A DNA stretch of 64,000 nucleotides from Dillenia suffruticosa (GCA_033439265.1 JAVTVX010000013.1:18084500-18148499); one strand, 5' to 3'. Counted from the stretch's first letter, positions 1 to 12,167 are shown. Numbers and translations are program-made. The notes: generated by a model not told the origin, from the letters alone.

Positions 1-177
1 TTCTTATTCTTTATAAGTATATTATTTGTGCCACTCTTAATACACCTAACACCATTTAGATCTTTTTATTTTCTTTTTCTTATCTTGACAATTTTGTAGA
101 TCTCTCTTTTTTCGTCTTTAGTCTCCAATCTATTGTATAGTTCGCTATAGAGTCTTGTACGGATATAACCTTATTTT

Positions 178-640
178 TAAAAAAAAATTTTAAAACAATA
201 TCGTTCAAAAAATATTTCAAAATCTAACTGATTAACTTCATGCAATTACCTAGTAGAAAAGATTTAAAAACCATCACAAACTTCCCTTTTTCTTTTCTAT
301 TGCAATTTATGGATTATTATATGATGATTTTTTAACTTTCCATATATAGAAATAGAAACAGATAGACTAGAAACGACATCTCTTATGTCAATGACACCAA
401 AGCAAAGGGATATTAAATGAATGGAATTGGGATATGGATGGAATATAATGAAATAGAGCCACTTTGAGGTTCCCTATGAAATGAGGCATGGAACGGAGCC
501 ACTACGAAGAAGTTCCGGGGGTTACGACTACATGTTGTGACTTGAAGTTACGACATGTACTGTTCATCACGGTCAAGTCACGACATGTGGGTGTTAGATT
601 TGAAAATATTTTTTGAACGGTGTTGTTTTAATTTTTTTTT
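178..640. mobile_element. MITE-like element with about 46-bp terminal inverted repeats, nested in the LINE
   Basis: The left end (about 180-230) and right end (about 592-640) are inverted copies. Each starts with an A-run, then TTAAAACAA, a few variable bases, CGTTCAAAAAATAT and AAATCTAAC. The interior holds an imperfect 29-bp palindrome at 530-558 (centred on ACTTGAAGT) and a second half-copy at 573-588. LINE coding similarity stops at about 640 and resumes at about 175, which independently marks the piece as an insertion. No transposase frame is present and I could not find a clear target-site duplication, so the superfamily is open. The TIR and palindromes resemble the element at 61929-62847. 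Confidence 0.7.
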
Positions 641-1250
641 GTGGTTAGTTCTGAACAAAGCTCGTTCGTTATACACTTATTCTTTGATTTTTGGATAATC
701 TTTCTCACATCTTTTTTTGCACTTTTGTATTTGTCATATGCATCTTGCTAATATTATCTTTAAGGTTCCGATAACACTCTCGTTTGATCTGGATAGCAAT
801 TTGTATATCTTTGTTCCACCACCATGATTTCTTGTCTACTGGGCTTGACCCTTAGATACACCAAGAAACTCACTATCTATATTCTTAATATTAATAGACA
901 TTTTTTTTCATATTGTTTTCGAATTATCATTAGTAGACCAATTTTATAGTTGAATTAATTTATCTCTAAATGTCGTCACATTTTCTTCGTTCACATCCAC
1001 AAATGGATGATACCTCTTTTGCCTTTTAGATACGTATAATCTAAAACTAGGAGTCTATGCTGAGTTGTCACACTCTCAATATAACCTTGCAATCCTTATA
1101 GGTCATTTTATGACCTCTCTTAGTGAGAAAGAAATCTATTTGGTTAGCATTGCACCCACTTCTATATGTAACTAAGTGTGCGTCTTTTTTCTTAAACATG
1201 GTGTTTACAACAATCAGGTTGAATATTGTGACAAACTCTAAAATGGTACC

Positions 1251-1724
1251 TTATGTCTCATTCCTGCTACCAAAATCAAAGTTTCCATGTACAAGTTTGA
1301 TTCCTTCATTTTTCTCTCCTACATGTCTATTTAAGTCTCCTCCAATAAATAATTTTTCTTTATTAAGTATTACTTGTATAAATGTATCTAAATTCTCCCA
1401 AAATTGTCTTTTACTAATTGCATCTATATCTATTTGGGACGCATAAACACTGACTATATTTATTATATTTTCTCCATCTAGTATCTTGACAAGTGTAATT
1501 CTATCACATTTTCTTTTTATCTCTCTTACATCATCTAATAGATCGTTATGTATGATTATTCCTATCTCATTCTTAGTTCTATCTCTACCTGTGTACCAAA
1601 ACTTATGACCATAAACCTCTACGACTCTAGCCTTCTCCCCGACCCACTTTGTTTCTTGAAAACACATAATATGAATTTTACCTCTATTCATTGTTTCTCC
1701 TATTTTTCCTAACTTACAGGTCAA
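1251..1724 (-). pseudogene. AP-type endonuclease (EEP fold) domain of the RTE LINE
   Basis: This 157-residue open stretch is the best-preserved part of the LINE. It carries the family landmarks CFQETKW (residues 21-27, with the catalytic Glu), a central IVSVYA strand (about 90-95) and GGDLNRHVG (about 127-135, the Asp/Asn pair of the active site). The conserved start of the fold, read as LAIWNIGSL, lies just upstream without an in-frame ATG, so the Met at the open-frame start is not the natural N-terminus. In a live element this enzyme nicks target DNA to prime reverse transcription. The frame ends after SRNET and is continued only by damaged sequence. Confidence 0.8.
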
Positions 1725-1935
1725 AGATCCTATGTTCCAAATGGCTAGGCGAATTTTATTTTCATGGACCTGTTAATTTATCGTTACATTTGGGATCCGA
1801 TGTAACATATTGCTGAGGGGAAAATGCCCCAAAAGGTTTTATATGTTTGTCTCTCATTTTTCATTTGACAAAAGATTTTGTTGTCAACCTATCGCAACTC
1901 TACTCCTTTACCCGGGTTTGGGACCAGCCGCGGCG

Positions 1936-3260
1936 GAGTTTTTCAAATAATAATATATAAAACGAATTATGGAAAAATATAAATAATAATAAATAAATGA
2001 AATAAAGAATGAAAATATATATATATATATATATATATATCATAAAATATATATATCTATAATAATAAAGTGAGAGATTTTATATTGAAATTATACCGCT
2101 ATGAGTTTGAAATATTTTAAATTTTAATAGTTTTAAATTCATAATAATATATGTTATATTAATAATACTAGTAGTACTATTATTAGTAATAATAATAATA
2201 ATAATAATAATACTAATTCGAATAGTAATAATAATAATAATGGGAATAATTATAATGTTAGTTAATAATATACTTTATTTTAATAATAATTAAATTATTA
2301 GTAATAATACTAATAATTAAAATAATGGTAATAGAAAAATTAATAGTAATAATAGTGATATAAATAATATTAATAATAATAATAGTAATAACAGTAATAG
2401 GCGAGGGAGGCTTGGAGAGATCTTGGGGGGCTTTGGAGGCTTTGGAGGCTTCAGAGGCTTCGGCCACAGGCAGATGGAGAGAGCTTTGGAGGCTCTGGCT
2501 GATGGCAGATAGATGGGTGGAAGGGGTATGCAGAGGGAGGTAGGTCTGGGCCGAGAGAGGGAGGTAGAGAGATTGGCAGAGTTGAGGGAGACTGAGGTCG
2601 GCACAAGGGAGATCAACCAGGATCCGCCGCAAAGAGGGAGAGAGAGAGAAATAATGAGAATAAGGCAAGGGGGGAGCAGATCCACAATGAGAAAGGTGAG
2701 AAATCAATCTGGCGAGAGAGAGAGTGAGAGATATCGGGGAAATCTAGGATTCTGGGATGACGGGGGAGAGAGAGGGAGAGAGAGAGAAAAAAAAGCTACT
2801 TAATCTGGGTCGGCAATGGTCAGATCTAGGCGAAAGCAGCAAGGATTAGAAGCGAAGGTAGGGAGAGAAGTGAAGGGAGGGAGAGGGAGAGAGAGAGAGA
2901 GGGAGGGAGAGGGAGGGAGGGAGAGATCGAAGGGGCAATAAATAGGAAGAAAAAGGATAGGTTTACTAGCATCACACTAGTAGATCATTGGTCATCACAG
3001 AGGGCAAGAAGGCATCATACCTTCTAGGGTTTGAGAGAACTCAGATCATAAACTCAAGGTTTTGTTCTGAACTTCTCATAATGAGGTTACGAGTCTTAAA
3101 TAGACAATCGACCTCGAGCAAAATAGAAACCACTACTAAGATAAAAATTTAGAAACTTCTAAATAATCCTAGCAATGAATCTTCTAACAATGAATAAAAT
3201 AGAAATAACTCTTAGAATAACTAGAAACCAAAATGAAGTATTTAAAAAAAAAAAAAATTC
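1936..3260. repeat. Simple-sequence block: (TA)n, (TAA)n-like and GA-rich tracts
   Basis: A (TA)n run lies at 2014-2040, a degenerate TAA/TAG-rich tract at about 2160-2400, and a purine-rich tract of GAGAGG/GGGAGG type at about 2400-2940 that includes short tandem copies of TTTGGAGGC near 2435-2460. The remainder (2940-3260) is unique-looking AT-rich DNA. Read on the minus strand it has a TATA-like TCTATTTAAGAC followed by a CT-rich stretch, which looks promoter- or LTR-like, but no partner copy is visible. Open frames in this block are products of low complexity and are not called. Confidence 0.75.
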
Positions 3261-5210
3261 AAAACTTTTGAGCTGTACAGTAATGTGAACAATACATGAA
3301 GAGTACCATCCTCTAAAAATTCACTCAAGCTTCCAAAAAGGCTGTGCACAATTATTCTCCCACCAAATCAAAGTAAGAGGCTCATTAAAATTTGATTTCT
3401 TCTTAAATAAACATTTAGGGCTTGGTTTCTATCAACACCTTTACTACTTTTGGATGTATCATTTTGATGTAAATTGTTGTCAATGCATCGGCGCGGAACT
3501 ATACAACCATATACTGGTAACTTCCTTGTGGCGTAAGTTGAGCCATAGTGGAAGTGAAACTCATTACCTTCCATGAAAGAGGGGCAGGTTCAAAGACAAA
3601 CTTGCCCACATTCCCAATCATTTCTTGTTTTACTATAATGTGTTAGCTAATTCTTCTGTACTGTGAGGATATAACGCTCGAGCCTTAAGTTTGGACCAAT
3701 TTAGCTGAGAATAGTGACTCAATTATAAGAAAGGTTTGTTTACGTTAGAAGTTTGCTCAAACATAATTGAGGAAACTTTCTGCTCTTGTTAGCAAACCCT
3801 CAGATCAGATCATAGATTGCAATGTATTTCTATGTGCTACAAATTTGATGGCATACATAGTCTGAAGATATCTCTGGTACAAGAGAAAGACTGAAACTGG
3901 TGCTGACGTAACTGTCAGATCTATGCTTTCAGTGTCAGGGAATAGACTATTCAGGTGCTTCAAAACAGAGTGTCCCATTGAATTGAAAATATCCATTGTG
4001 GTGTGCTTCACTAGAACATTACTCAGTAGTTCATAGTATCTCCATTGATCAGGGAAGAATATTATTTACTGGTCTCACTTGGTCAATACCCATAAATTCA
4101 GATCTATGCTTTGTTGATTTGATATGTATATTTCTCATATTACGGATGCAGGAGGACATATTGATTTGGCACTGATTTGTCATCAATGCATTTTCTTTCC
4201 GTGTGGCTCAAGGTGGTTTCTTTAGTTCACGTGGCATATATTTTGCACTTAGCATTCTTATCCCCTTATTGAATTATGTGTGCTAGTTTACATCTCTAGA
4301 TTGTATATCCTACATGGTGGCCAGATCTTATGTTGTACTTATAATTTACCACCCCTTCACCTTTGTCCTTCATGAGGTCTGGTCTGTAGACTGCCCGTAA
4401 CTTGGAGTAACTTATTTATCACATTTGGATATTGTCAATTTTTTGTTTCTACAAAAGAAAAAAAAAATTAAACTAGTGAAGATTTGCATTGCAGGTGTTT
4501 TCTTCTCCTATGTTGGAGAATGCAGCAAATTCTGGTCAGGAATTCTTTTCTGTCTCTTTCCCCATTTTTTCTTTGCCTTCACATCCTTTCTTTTTAATCC
4601 CTTCTTTACCTTTGCTTGGGGGGCTGGTGAAGGGTGGAGATACATTTGGTATGATACTTACCAAGGGAACTTTTTGTCAAATAATATTTTCAATGGTTAA
4701 TGTTGGCATGTCAAAAATCAGCTTGAAATGCATCAGAGAACTGGCCAATACTTTCTTGTCTAGTGGATGGGGTCTTTTACATCTTCTGTCTACTGTAATA
4801 TCTTTTTCAGTTCCAAAGAAAGTTGCTTCCCCCCCCCCCAATGGTTAGGGATATTCTCTTGTAAGACCTTTTAAATTTGTGGAAGTACTCCACTTGAAAT
4901 ACATATAAAAATGCTGAATATTTTCTGCTAGCTTCGTTCTTTTGTTCCAATTACTAAGAATCTGCATTTGGTAGAAGGTAGACATGATTTGTATCGCTTT
5001 GATGCAAAGATCACCATTATTGAGTGTTTGATATGTGTTCAAGGTTTTCCGCTTTTTGGTTGGTCAGGTTTTATGACTGCATCCCCTAAACTGTACTAGC
5101 AGGTTTATCTACAAAAAGCTCTCTGCTCCTACTCTTAGAACAAGCTCTATTTTCTTTTAGTAGTTTTCTCAGCTGTAAGACCCTTTATGAGTAAGGGGAA
5201 TTGAAGGTGG
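3261..5210. other. Intergenic DNA, no gene recognised
   Basis: Open frames here are short, overlap on both strands and resemble no family I know. A C-run lies at about 4831-4840. I see no tRNA, TIR or LTR borders. Confidence 0.5.
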
Positions 5211-6647
5211 TATGCCGTCAAACAATCAAAAATAAAAATAAATACTTGTGAATAGGGTCGATCCCACAGAGAACAGTAGATTTATCTATTTTAAGAAAAA
5301 TAAAAATAAAACAAAAATATAGGAGGTTTTGAGTTTAATTAAACTAATAAAATAAACCAACAAAATCAATTAAAACAAGCCAATTAAATAATACCTATTA
5401 AAAGAGAAAATATCAATAAGAATAAAGTCTAGCCAAAGAAATTATATCCACCTTGATTTAATTAGATTGATTATCTACCAATCTAAAGATTTCAACGATT
5501 ATAGATAAATTGATTATAGTCGTCGACAAACGTCCAATGACTATCCTTATTTCATCGATAATTAAGAGAAACTCGTTAATTATTTCCCTAATCGAGAGTC
5601 AACTCTAGAGAAACTCCTAGGATTTAAAGTTTCAACAGCATTAGGATTTAGAGAGATTCAATTCTAATTAATAAACACACGACGTATTCATTTAAATTAG
5701 ATTATTCAATTTCATGACATAAATATCATTCACTACTTTATTAAAATTAACAAACAATTACGGATTTGTCGTTTTAATTAATTGTAAATTATTTTAGAAC
5801 TATTAAATATGATCTCCTATTTAATAAATACTAGAAAATCATGATTCATGAAGTATAGGAATTAAATAAATATCTATAATATATTGAATTAATATATCCA
5901 ATTAAATTTCACAATTATTGAAAATTAAGAATTCAATAACTTTTCGACTAAAAAAATAAATTAAAAATAAAGCATAGAAAAAGAAAACTCACAAAAAGGG
6001 TTTATTGTGTTGGAAGAAAAAGGTGCATTACAAGAAAAAATGTCCCACGGTTGGTTGCAGCCTCTTTTCTCCCCAAAAGAAATTCTCCTCTCAAGTGGCG
6101 GAATAATGAAATGAACCTAACCCTGGGCTGCACACCTCCCTCAAAAATAATGTGAAACATTCCTATATATATATATGAGTAGTAAACCCTAAAATTCTTT
6201 TCTTATTCAAATTGATTTCTAAGAAAGAATAAAACTCGCTAAAAGATAATATTCTAGAAATTTAAAATAAAAGAAAAGTTCTTAAAAACTTGATATTTAC
6301 ATTTTCAAAATTTTTTTCCCTAAATATTAGGAATGAAATAAAAATATTCAATATCTCTAATTTTATTTCAACTTTCTCTTGAATATACAACTGAGAAAGG
6401 AAATTTTACTGTAATAAATCTTCAAAACTTCTTGCTTGCCTTTTGAAATCCGCGTACCCACGTGTTAATAAAAGAGTATTGCTGTATAATTTTTTCATCT
6501 TTGCATAATTGCTTCAATTTTGCTCATTTTTCTTTCTTTTTTATAATAAATCTCCTCCTAAATCAAATGTCATAAAAGAAAAATATTAGTATAATATTTA
6601 TTCAAAAATAATACAAAATCAATCGTAAATATTACACTCATTTAACC
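5211..6647 (-). repeat. LTR of the Athila/Tat-like element (3' LTR in element orientation)
   Basis: It starts with TATGCCGTCAAACAA, matching TGTGTCGTCAAACAA at the other LTR, and ends at the shared CTCATTTAACC, after which the flanks diverge. It is AT-rich throughout and shares long blocks with 10609-12101, for example the GGGTTTATTGTGTTGGAAG stretch in both. The end position is good to a few bases. Confidence 0.85.
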
Positions 6648-8399
6648 CCTATTAAATTCCCTCACACTTAGATGATATTTGTTCTCAAACATCTCTAGCT
6701 CAAATAAAATTAAATTAACCAACCTATTTTTCTTTCCAAACTTCCAAGTCAATTTATGTTATAAGAATCTAAATAAATAATCTAAACAATAAGTATTTCA
6801 TAGTATTCTGCACTAAAACAACCATCACATGTCCTAACAATCTCTTATGAAATCCAAATAGCAAAATTCGATAATTCTTTCCAAGGGGTCGCTCTAATGC
6901 ACTCGAAAGAGTGAATAATATATATATCTCTCAAAGCAACAACATGGAATGATACTATCATATGCTTGCAATTATATCAAATCTCTACCAGTTAAAAGTT
7001 GAAATTTTATGTATCAATCTAAAGGTTTTTTATTTGGTTGTAATGGGGATTTGGGAAGGGTAGAATAAAAGGGATATTTAAGAGTTAAAAACATACCAAA
7101 GATCATATGTAATTAATCCACATAATTTTTATGACATTGATCGATATTTGTCTCAAACAAATAGCACACAAAATATGATTTCTTACTCTTCAAACGAATA
7201 TGCAATAGCAAACAACATCCAAGAATGTTAAATGTTTTTTCAATTTTTCATAATTGAAGTGTAAATGAATTTTCAATCAAGTTATAACACTTCTCTTTCT
7301 CATTTCTTTTTTTTTTCTTTTTCAATTTTTTTCATCATTTTTCTTTTTTTCTTTTTTTTTTTAAATGCATACTCTCCGTGAAAATGTCAGTATCAAACTC
7401 CCGATCATCGTCTTCTATTGAGACAAAAAATAAAATCAAAACCATGCAATTAACTATATATATTTTTGGTACAAGAGTTTGAAACAAAGGTTAAAATAAA
7501 GGCTTGATGTTATTTTGACGGGGTTATAAAGAAGAAAAAGGGGTAAAGACTCAACTTGGTTAACTAGAGGTTTATGAAATCAAGGTAGAGATTTTTTTTA
7601 AAAAGCCAAAGAGGGTAAAACCTAAATGTTTTTGTCATTTCAATGCATGAAATCCTAAAATGTGGTTTTAATACGTATAACAATGCAAGTTTTAAAAGGT
7701 GCAATTCAAGTGTGATAATCACTTATCAAGAAAAATAATCTTGAGTATAAAAAATGAAATTGCTCATTTTTTGCTAAAAAACATCATTTTTTAAATAGGG
7801 TTTGTGTCAAATCTTTACATCCTCATCATTCAAAGAAAACTATTAAAAAATCCCTAAAGCCATTTCAAGCACAAAAGCCATTGATACAAACCATTTTTCA
7901 TACATTTCCGGCTAACCAAATAATATACATCAATTAAGAAATCTCAGAATTTTTTTTTCATTTTTTTATTTTTGAAAAAAAAAACAAAAATCTAAACTAA
8001 TTTAGCAAAAAAAATAATTATAGTGTAAAAAAATATAGAAGGAAACAACTAATATCCCCTCACACCTAAATCATGCATCGTCTTCAATATATGCTTAAGT
8101 TAAGAGTGAGAACAAAAATGCATAAATAAATCAAACAAAATAAAAGAGAAAAGAACAAATAAATAAAAGAGAAAGATGAGAACAATACTCCCTTAAAGTG
8201 GAGTGGAGAATAGAGGAACAATTCTAACGAAATTGAAGAAAGAGCTATGACGTGGGTACGCCTTAAATATCAAGCATTTCGGTCCATTCTTGAGGATTCA
8301 AGGTGGAGAGAGAAACCCTAAAAAAAATGAAAGACAAATGTGAGAAGTTAAGTTCAATTATTTTTCCCTCTCCGTTTTTTTTTTATTTTTTTTCGGGCT
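6648..8399. other. Non-coding interior of the LTR element
   Basis: AT-rich sequence with T-runs (for example around 7310-7360) and a purine-rich tract next to the left LTR. No open frame longer than about 60 codons and no pol-type motif was recognised. This is consistent with a gag-only or non-autonomous structure. Confidence 0.55.
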
Positions 8400-8690
8400 A
8401 GAAATGAATTTGGCTTAAGGCGTTGGCACACCTTAAGCAAGGAGCGCATCTGGTCATTTTTTTTTTTTTTTTTTTACAAAAGTGAAGTTTGTTTAGTGTG
8501 TGAGCACGTCCCAAACGAAGAGTGTTTCTGCCCATCCGTGGAACCCCCCTTTATTTTTAGAGATGAATTTGGTTTAGGGCGTGGACATGCCCTAATCAAA
8601 GAGTATGTCTGGCCATGTGATGTTGTGGGCAAAAATGAAGTTTTGTTATGACGTGAGCACACCCTAACAAGAGTTTCTGTTTTTTTTTTT
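8400..8690. repeat. Degenerate roughly 90-bp repeats inside the LTR element
   Basis: Three to four imperfect copies contain GAATTTGG, then TTAAGGCGT or TTAGGGCGTGG, a CACG/CATG core, a CCTTAAG or CCCTAATC inverse, and GAGCGCATCTGG or GAGTATGTCTGG. Each unit holds a small inverted repeat around GGGCGTGG..CATGCCCT. The block lies in the non-coding interior, 3' of gag in element orientation. Confidence 0.5.
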
Positions 8691-9299
8691 CAAACCTAAA
8701 TCAAGATTTAAGCTTAAATCAAGTTAACATAAATGAAAATAAATAAACATAAATAAAAATAAAAATAAAGAAACTATAGAGAAAATATTGGGTTGCCTCC
8801 CAATAAGCGTCTTTGTTTCGTGTATTTGGCTCGACATGATCTCCTCGCTTCAAACTCGCTCAAACATCGGTCCAATCTATTTTGATTTCAACTTGCTTGG
8901 TATGAATTTCAATTTTGAATTAAAACGAAGGACTTTTTGGCCTACCATAAATTGCTTTCGATATGGGAGTTTGTCTTGAAAAAATTTGTCCCATTGTGTA
9001 AAATTATTTGTAAAATTCTCCTTAAATACAAAATTCTATTTATTTTACATAAACGAGTCATGAAAAATGAAGTTCATTTTCTCATCATCTTGCTCTTAGG
9101 AATATGCCAACCTACCAGAAAAATGAGGAGAGATAGTTAGTTTCAAATTTAAGTTGTTCGGTTTCTCACTTACCTTCATGGTCAATTCATTTAATATTGA
9201 TGTTTTGTTTTGTCTGGTCTCTTTATTTTCTTCAGTTATTGACAAGTTCTCATGCAATTTCCTTTCATTCTTGACTATCATAACACTCACGTTTTCTCA

Positions 9300-10518
9300 C
9301 AGGTTGATCTCTAATTGAGAGGATAGCTTCCTATTATTTTTCTCCATTCAAATCACGGTCGTTGTCAATTACGACACCTGATTTTCTAAGTTTTGGATGC
9401 TGATTATTATCTCTAGTTGAAATCATTTGCTTTCCGATTGAAATAATTGAGTACTATTAGTCAAATTTTTAACAATTTCTTTTAGAAACATACCTTGGTT
9501 CGAAAAAATTTGTTGAGGTTCGAAAAAATTTGTTGAGACTGAAATTAAGACTGGACTTGTAGTTGTTGCTGGAATCCTTGTTGCTAATTTCCATAATTGA
9601 AGTATGGTTTATTACACCATCCTTGGTTATAGATATTCGAGTATAGGTCACCATAAAGAATGGAATACATATCGGTTGGATGATCTATCTCTGAACAAGC
9701 TTCACAAGTTTGTACCGGTTGTATTTTTCCTACAATAAAATTACGTATAAGAGAAGCTAGTTCTTTTAATTCTTGATGAAGGGAAAAATCACTTATCTTG
9801 TTGACGCTCTTTGAAACTTCTTGCCTTATTCCAAATTATTGGGCATTGGTTGTCATGCTTGAGATCAAATTTCTCGCATCATCGGTTGTCTTGTTCATCA
9901 ATGCTCCTCCATCCTCCACTTGGAGCATCGATCATGTTCCGTTCCATTGGGGATAGACTTTCATAGAAAAATAGGATCAACAACTGTTCTGGAATCTGAT
10001 GTTGAGGACAGCTTGCACATAATTGTTTAAATCTTTTCCAATATTCGTATAAGATTTCCTCATTATATTGTCTTATTTCACAAATTTCCTTTCTAATAGT
10101 AGCTGCATGGGAAGATTGGAAAATTTTTTTCTAAAAACATCTTCTCCAAGTTAGGCCAAGTAGTAATAGAACCATAAGGCAAATACAAGAGCCAATTCTT
10201 GGTCTTATCTATCAAAGAAAAAGGAAAAACAACAAATTTAAGTTGTTTTTCGATTACCCCATATGGTCTTATGGTGGAACAAATAATGTGGAACTACTAA
10301 AGGTGTTTGTGAGGATCTTCCCCTGCAAGATCATGAAATTTATGCAATAAATGAATCAATCCAAATTTTAATTCGAATGGAATTGTAATATTGGAAAAAT
10401 TAATGCACAAAGGTTGTTGATTAAATTTAGGAGTTGCCAACTCCCTTAAAGTCCGTTGGGCTGCCATATCCTCGTGGTTGATATTCTTCTCTTTTAAATC
10501 CTTAACAACTTTTGGCAA
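9300..10518 (-). pseudogene. gag-like remnant of the LTR element
   Basis: The open stretch at 10297-10518 has the lineage signature AAQRTLRELATP, then IPFELKFGLIHLLHKFHDL and AGEDPHKHL, which opens the capsid region of Athila/Tat gag proteins. Sequence down to about 9850 keeps scattered similarity to the rest of that domain. The remnant is broken in several places. It lies directly downstream of the primer-binding site, as gag should. Confidence 0.75.
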
Positions 10519-10582
10519 GTTCCCTACAAAGGGTTATTCTTGAAAACAAGGGAAAAAAATAAAATAAATCACTTAACACCGT

Positions 10583-10600
10583 TCTCCGACAATGGCGCCA
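10583..10600 (-). other. Primer-binding site, tRNA-Asp type
   Basis: On the minus strand this reads TGGCGCCATTGTCGGAGA, eight bases inside the LTR. Athila/Tat elements use TGGCGCCGTTGCCGGGGA, complementary to the 3' end of tRNA-Asp. The copy here differs at three positions. It fixes the element's orientation. Confidence 0.8.
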
Positions 10601-10608
10601 AAATTTGG

Positions 10609-12101
10609 TGTGTCGTCAAACAACCGAAAATAAAAATAGCTATTTCACTAAAAACAAGTTTAGGGTGAGCATGGTCGATTCTACAGAGAACGGTGGATTT
10701 ATCTCTTTTAAGAAAAATAAAAATAAAACAAAAATATGGCGGGTTTGAGTTTAACTAAACTAATAAAATAAACCAACAAAATCAATTAAAATAAGACAAT
10801 TAAATAATACGTACTAAAAGAGAAAATATCAATAAGAATAAAGTTTAGCTAAAGAAATTATATCTATTTTGATTTAATTCGATTGATTATCGACCTATCT
10901 AATGATTTCAACAACCATAGATAAATTGGTTATAATCGTCAACAAACGTTCAACGACCAATCTCTCCTTATTTCGTCAATAATTAAGAGAAACTCGTTAA
11001 TTATTTCCTTAATCGAGAGTCAACCTTAGAGAAGCTCCTGGGATTTAAAATCTCAACAGTATTAGGATTTAGAGAGATCCAATTCTAATTAACAAACACA
11101 CGACGGGTTCATTTAAATTAGATTATTCAATTCTATGACATAAATATCATTCACTATTTTATTAAAACTAACAAATAATTACGGATTTATCTTTTCAATT
11201 AGTTGTAAATTATTCTAGAATTATTAAATATGAGTCCCTATTTAATAAATTCTAGAAAATCATGATCCAAGAAATATATGAATTAAATAAATATTTATAA
11301 TATATTGAATTAATATGTTCAATTAGATTTCACAATTATTAAAAATAAAAAATTTAATAACTTTTCGATTAGAAAAATAAATTAAAAATAAAGCGTAGAA
11401 AAAGAAAACTCACAAAAAGGGTTTATTGTGTTGGAAGAAAAAGGTGCATTACAAGAAAAAATGTCCAACGGTTGGTTGTAGCCTCTTTTCTCCCCAAAAG
11501 AAATTCTCCTCTCAAGTGACGGAACAATGAAATGAACCTAACCCTAGGCGACCGGCTGCAGCCCTTTTGGGGCTGCACACCTCCCTCAAAAGTTGTGTCT
11601 AATAATATGAAACACTTCTATATATACAGGTGTAGTAAATCCTAAAATTCTTTCCTTATTCAAATTGATTTTTAAGAAAAAATAAAACTCTATTTTAGAT
11701 AATATTCTAAAAATTTAAAATAAAAGAAAAGTTCTTAAAAACCTGAAATTTATATTTTCAAAATTTTTTATTTTTAAATATTAAGAATGGAATAAAAATT
11801 TTCAATAACTCCAATTTCATCTCAACTTTCTTTTGAATGTATAATTGGGAAATGAAATTTTATTGTAATAAATCTTCAAAACCTCTTGTTTGTCTTTTGA
11901 AATCCGTGTGCCCACGTGCTAATAAAAGAACATTGCTGTCTAATTTTTTCATCTTTGCATAATTATTCCAATTTTGCTCATTTTTCTTTCTTTTTTATAA
12001 CAAATCTCCTCTTAAATCAAATGTTATAAAATATAAATATTAATGTAATATTTATTTAAAAATAATACAAAATTAATCGTAAATATTAAACTCATTTAAC
12101 C
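10609..12101 (-). repeat. LTR of the Athila/Tat-like element (5' LTR in element orientation)
   Basis: This is the direct repeat of 5211-6647, about 55 bp longer because of small insertions, including an expanded CGACCGGCTGCAGCCC stretch near 11550. On the minus strand it ends in ACACA next to the primer-binding site, as expected for a 5' LTR. Confidence 0.85.
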
Positions 12102-12151
12102 CTACGAGAAGGCAAGGGAAAGTTTATCGGCAAAAGAGACCCTTTCTTACA

Positions 12152-12167
12152 TCCACCAAAAAAAAAG
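12152..12167 (+). mobile_element. Micro-retroposition scar with 17-bp target duplication
   Basis: The 16-bp insert (TCCACC plus an A-run) lies between two perfect copies of AGAGACCCTTTCTTACA at 12135-12151 and 12168-12184. A short 3' end plus A-tail between long direct repeats is the footprint of target-primed reverse transcription that stopped almost at once. Confidence 0.65.

Larger units (their letters stand above)
1..1935 (-). mobile_element. RTE-type LINE, 5' portion, broken, with a nested MITE
   Basis: Read on the minus strand, this begins near 1935 with the GC-rich leader typical of plant RTE LINEs and runs off the left window edge. After the endonuclease (1251-1724), the frame WWWNKDIQIAIQIKRECYRN is seen around 770-830. 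A segment like LNGVRCIKSGTNNIL, the region linking endonuclease to reverse transcriptase, is seen near 1-100. Plant databases label such copies 'craniofacial development protein 2-like'. There are several in-frame stops and frame changes, so the copy is dead. The stretch 178-640 does not belong to the LINE and is a later insertion. The reverse transcriptase itself would lie left of the window. The 5' end position is approximate. Confidence 0.8.
5211..12101 (-). mobile_element. LTR retrotransposon, Ty3/gypsy, Athila/Tat-like, decayed
   Basis: Two direct repeats of about 1.44 and 1.49 kb (5211-6647 and 10609-12101) bound a 3.96-kb interior. The orientation is minus. A primer-binding site lies just inside the right-hand LTR (10583-10600) and a gag-like region follows it to about 9300. 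A purine-rich tract on the minus strand (about 6648-6667) abuts the left LTR. The phrase GGGTTGCCTCCCAA (about 8791-8804) recurs in plant elements of this lineage. No protease, reverse transcriptase or integrase is recognisable, so the copy is broken with multiple breaks and is non-autonomous at best. The LTRs differ at roughly one site in ten by eye, which suggests an insertion of the order of ten million years ago, depending on rate. No clear target duplication was seen. Confidence 0.85.

Noticed and set aside
2258-2803. Pro/Ser-rich and Arg/Glu-rich frames
   Set aside because: Low-complexity GA and TAA tracts read in different frames; no support for a gene.
4831-4840. C-run and similar homopolymers elsewhere as signals
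   Set aside because: Ordinary homopolymers in plant intergenic DNA, prone to sequencing error; no structure around them.
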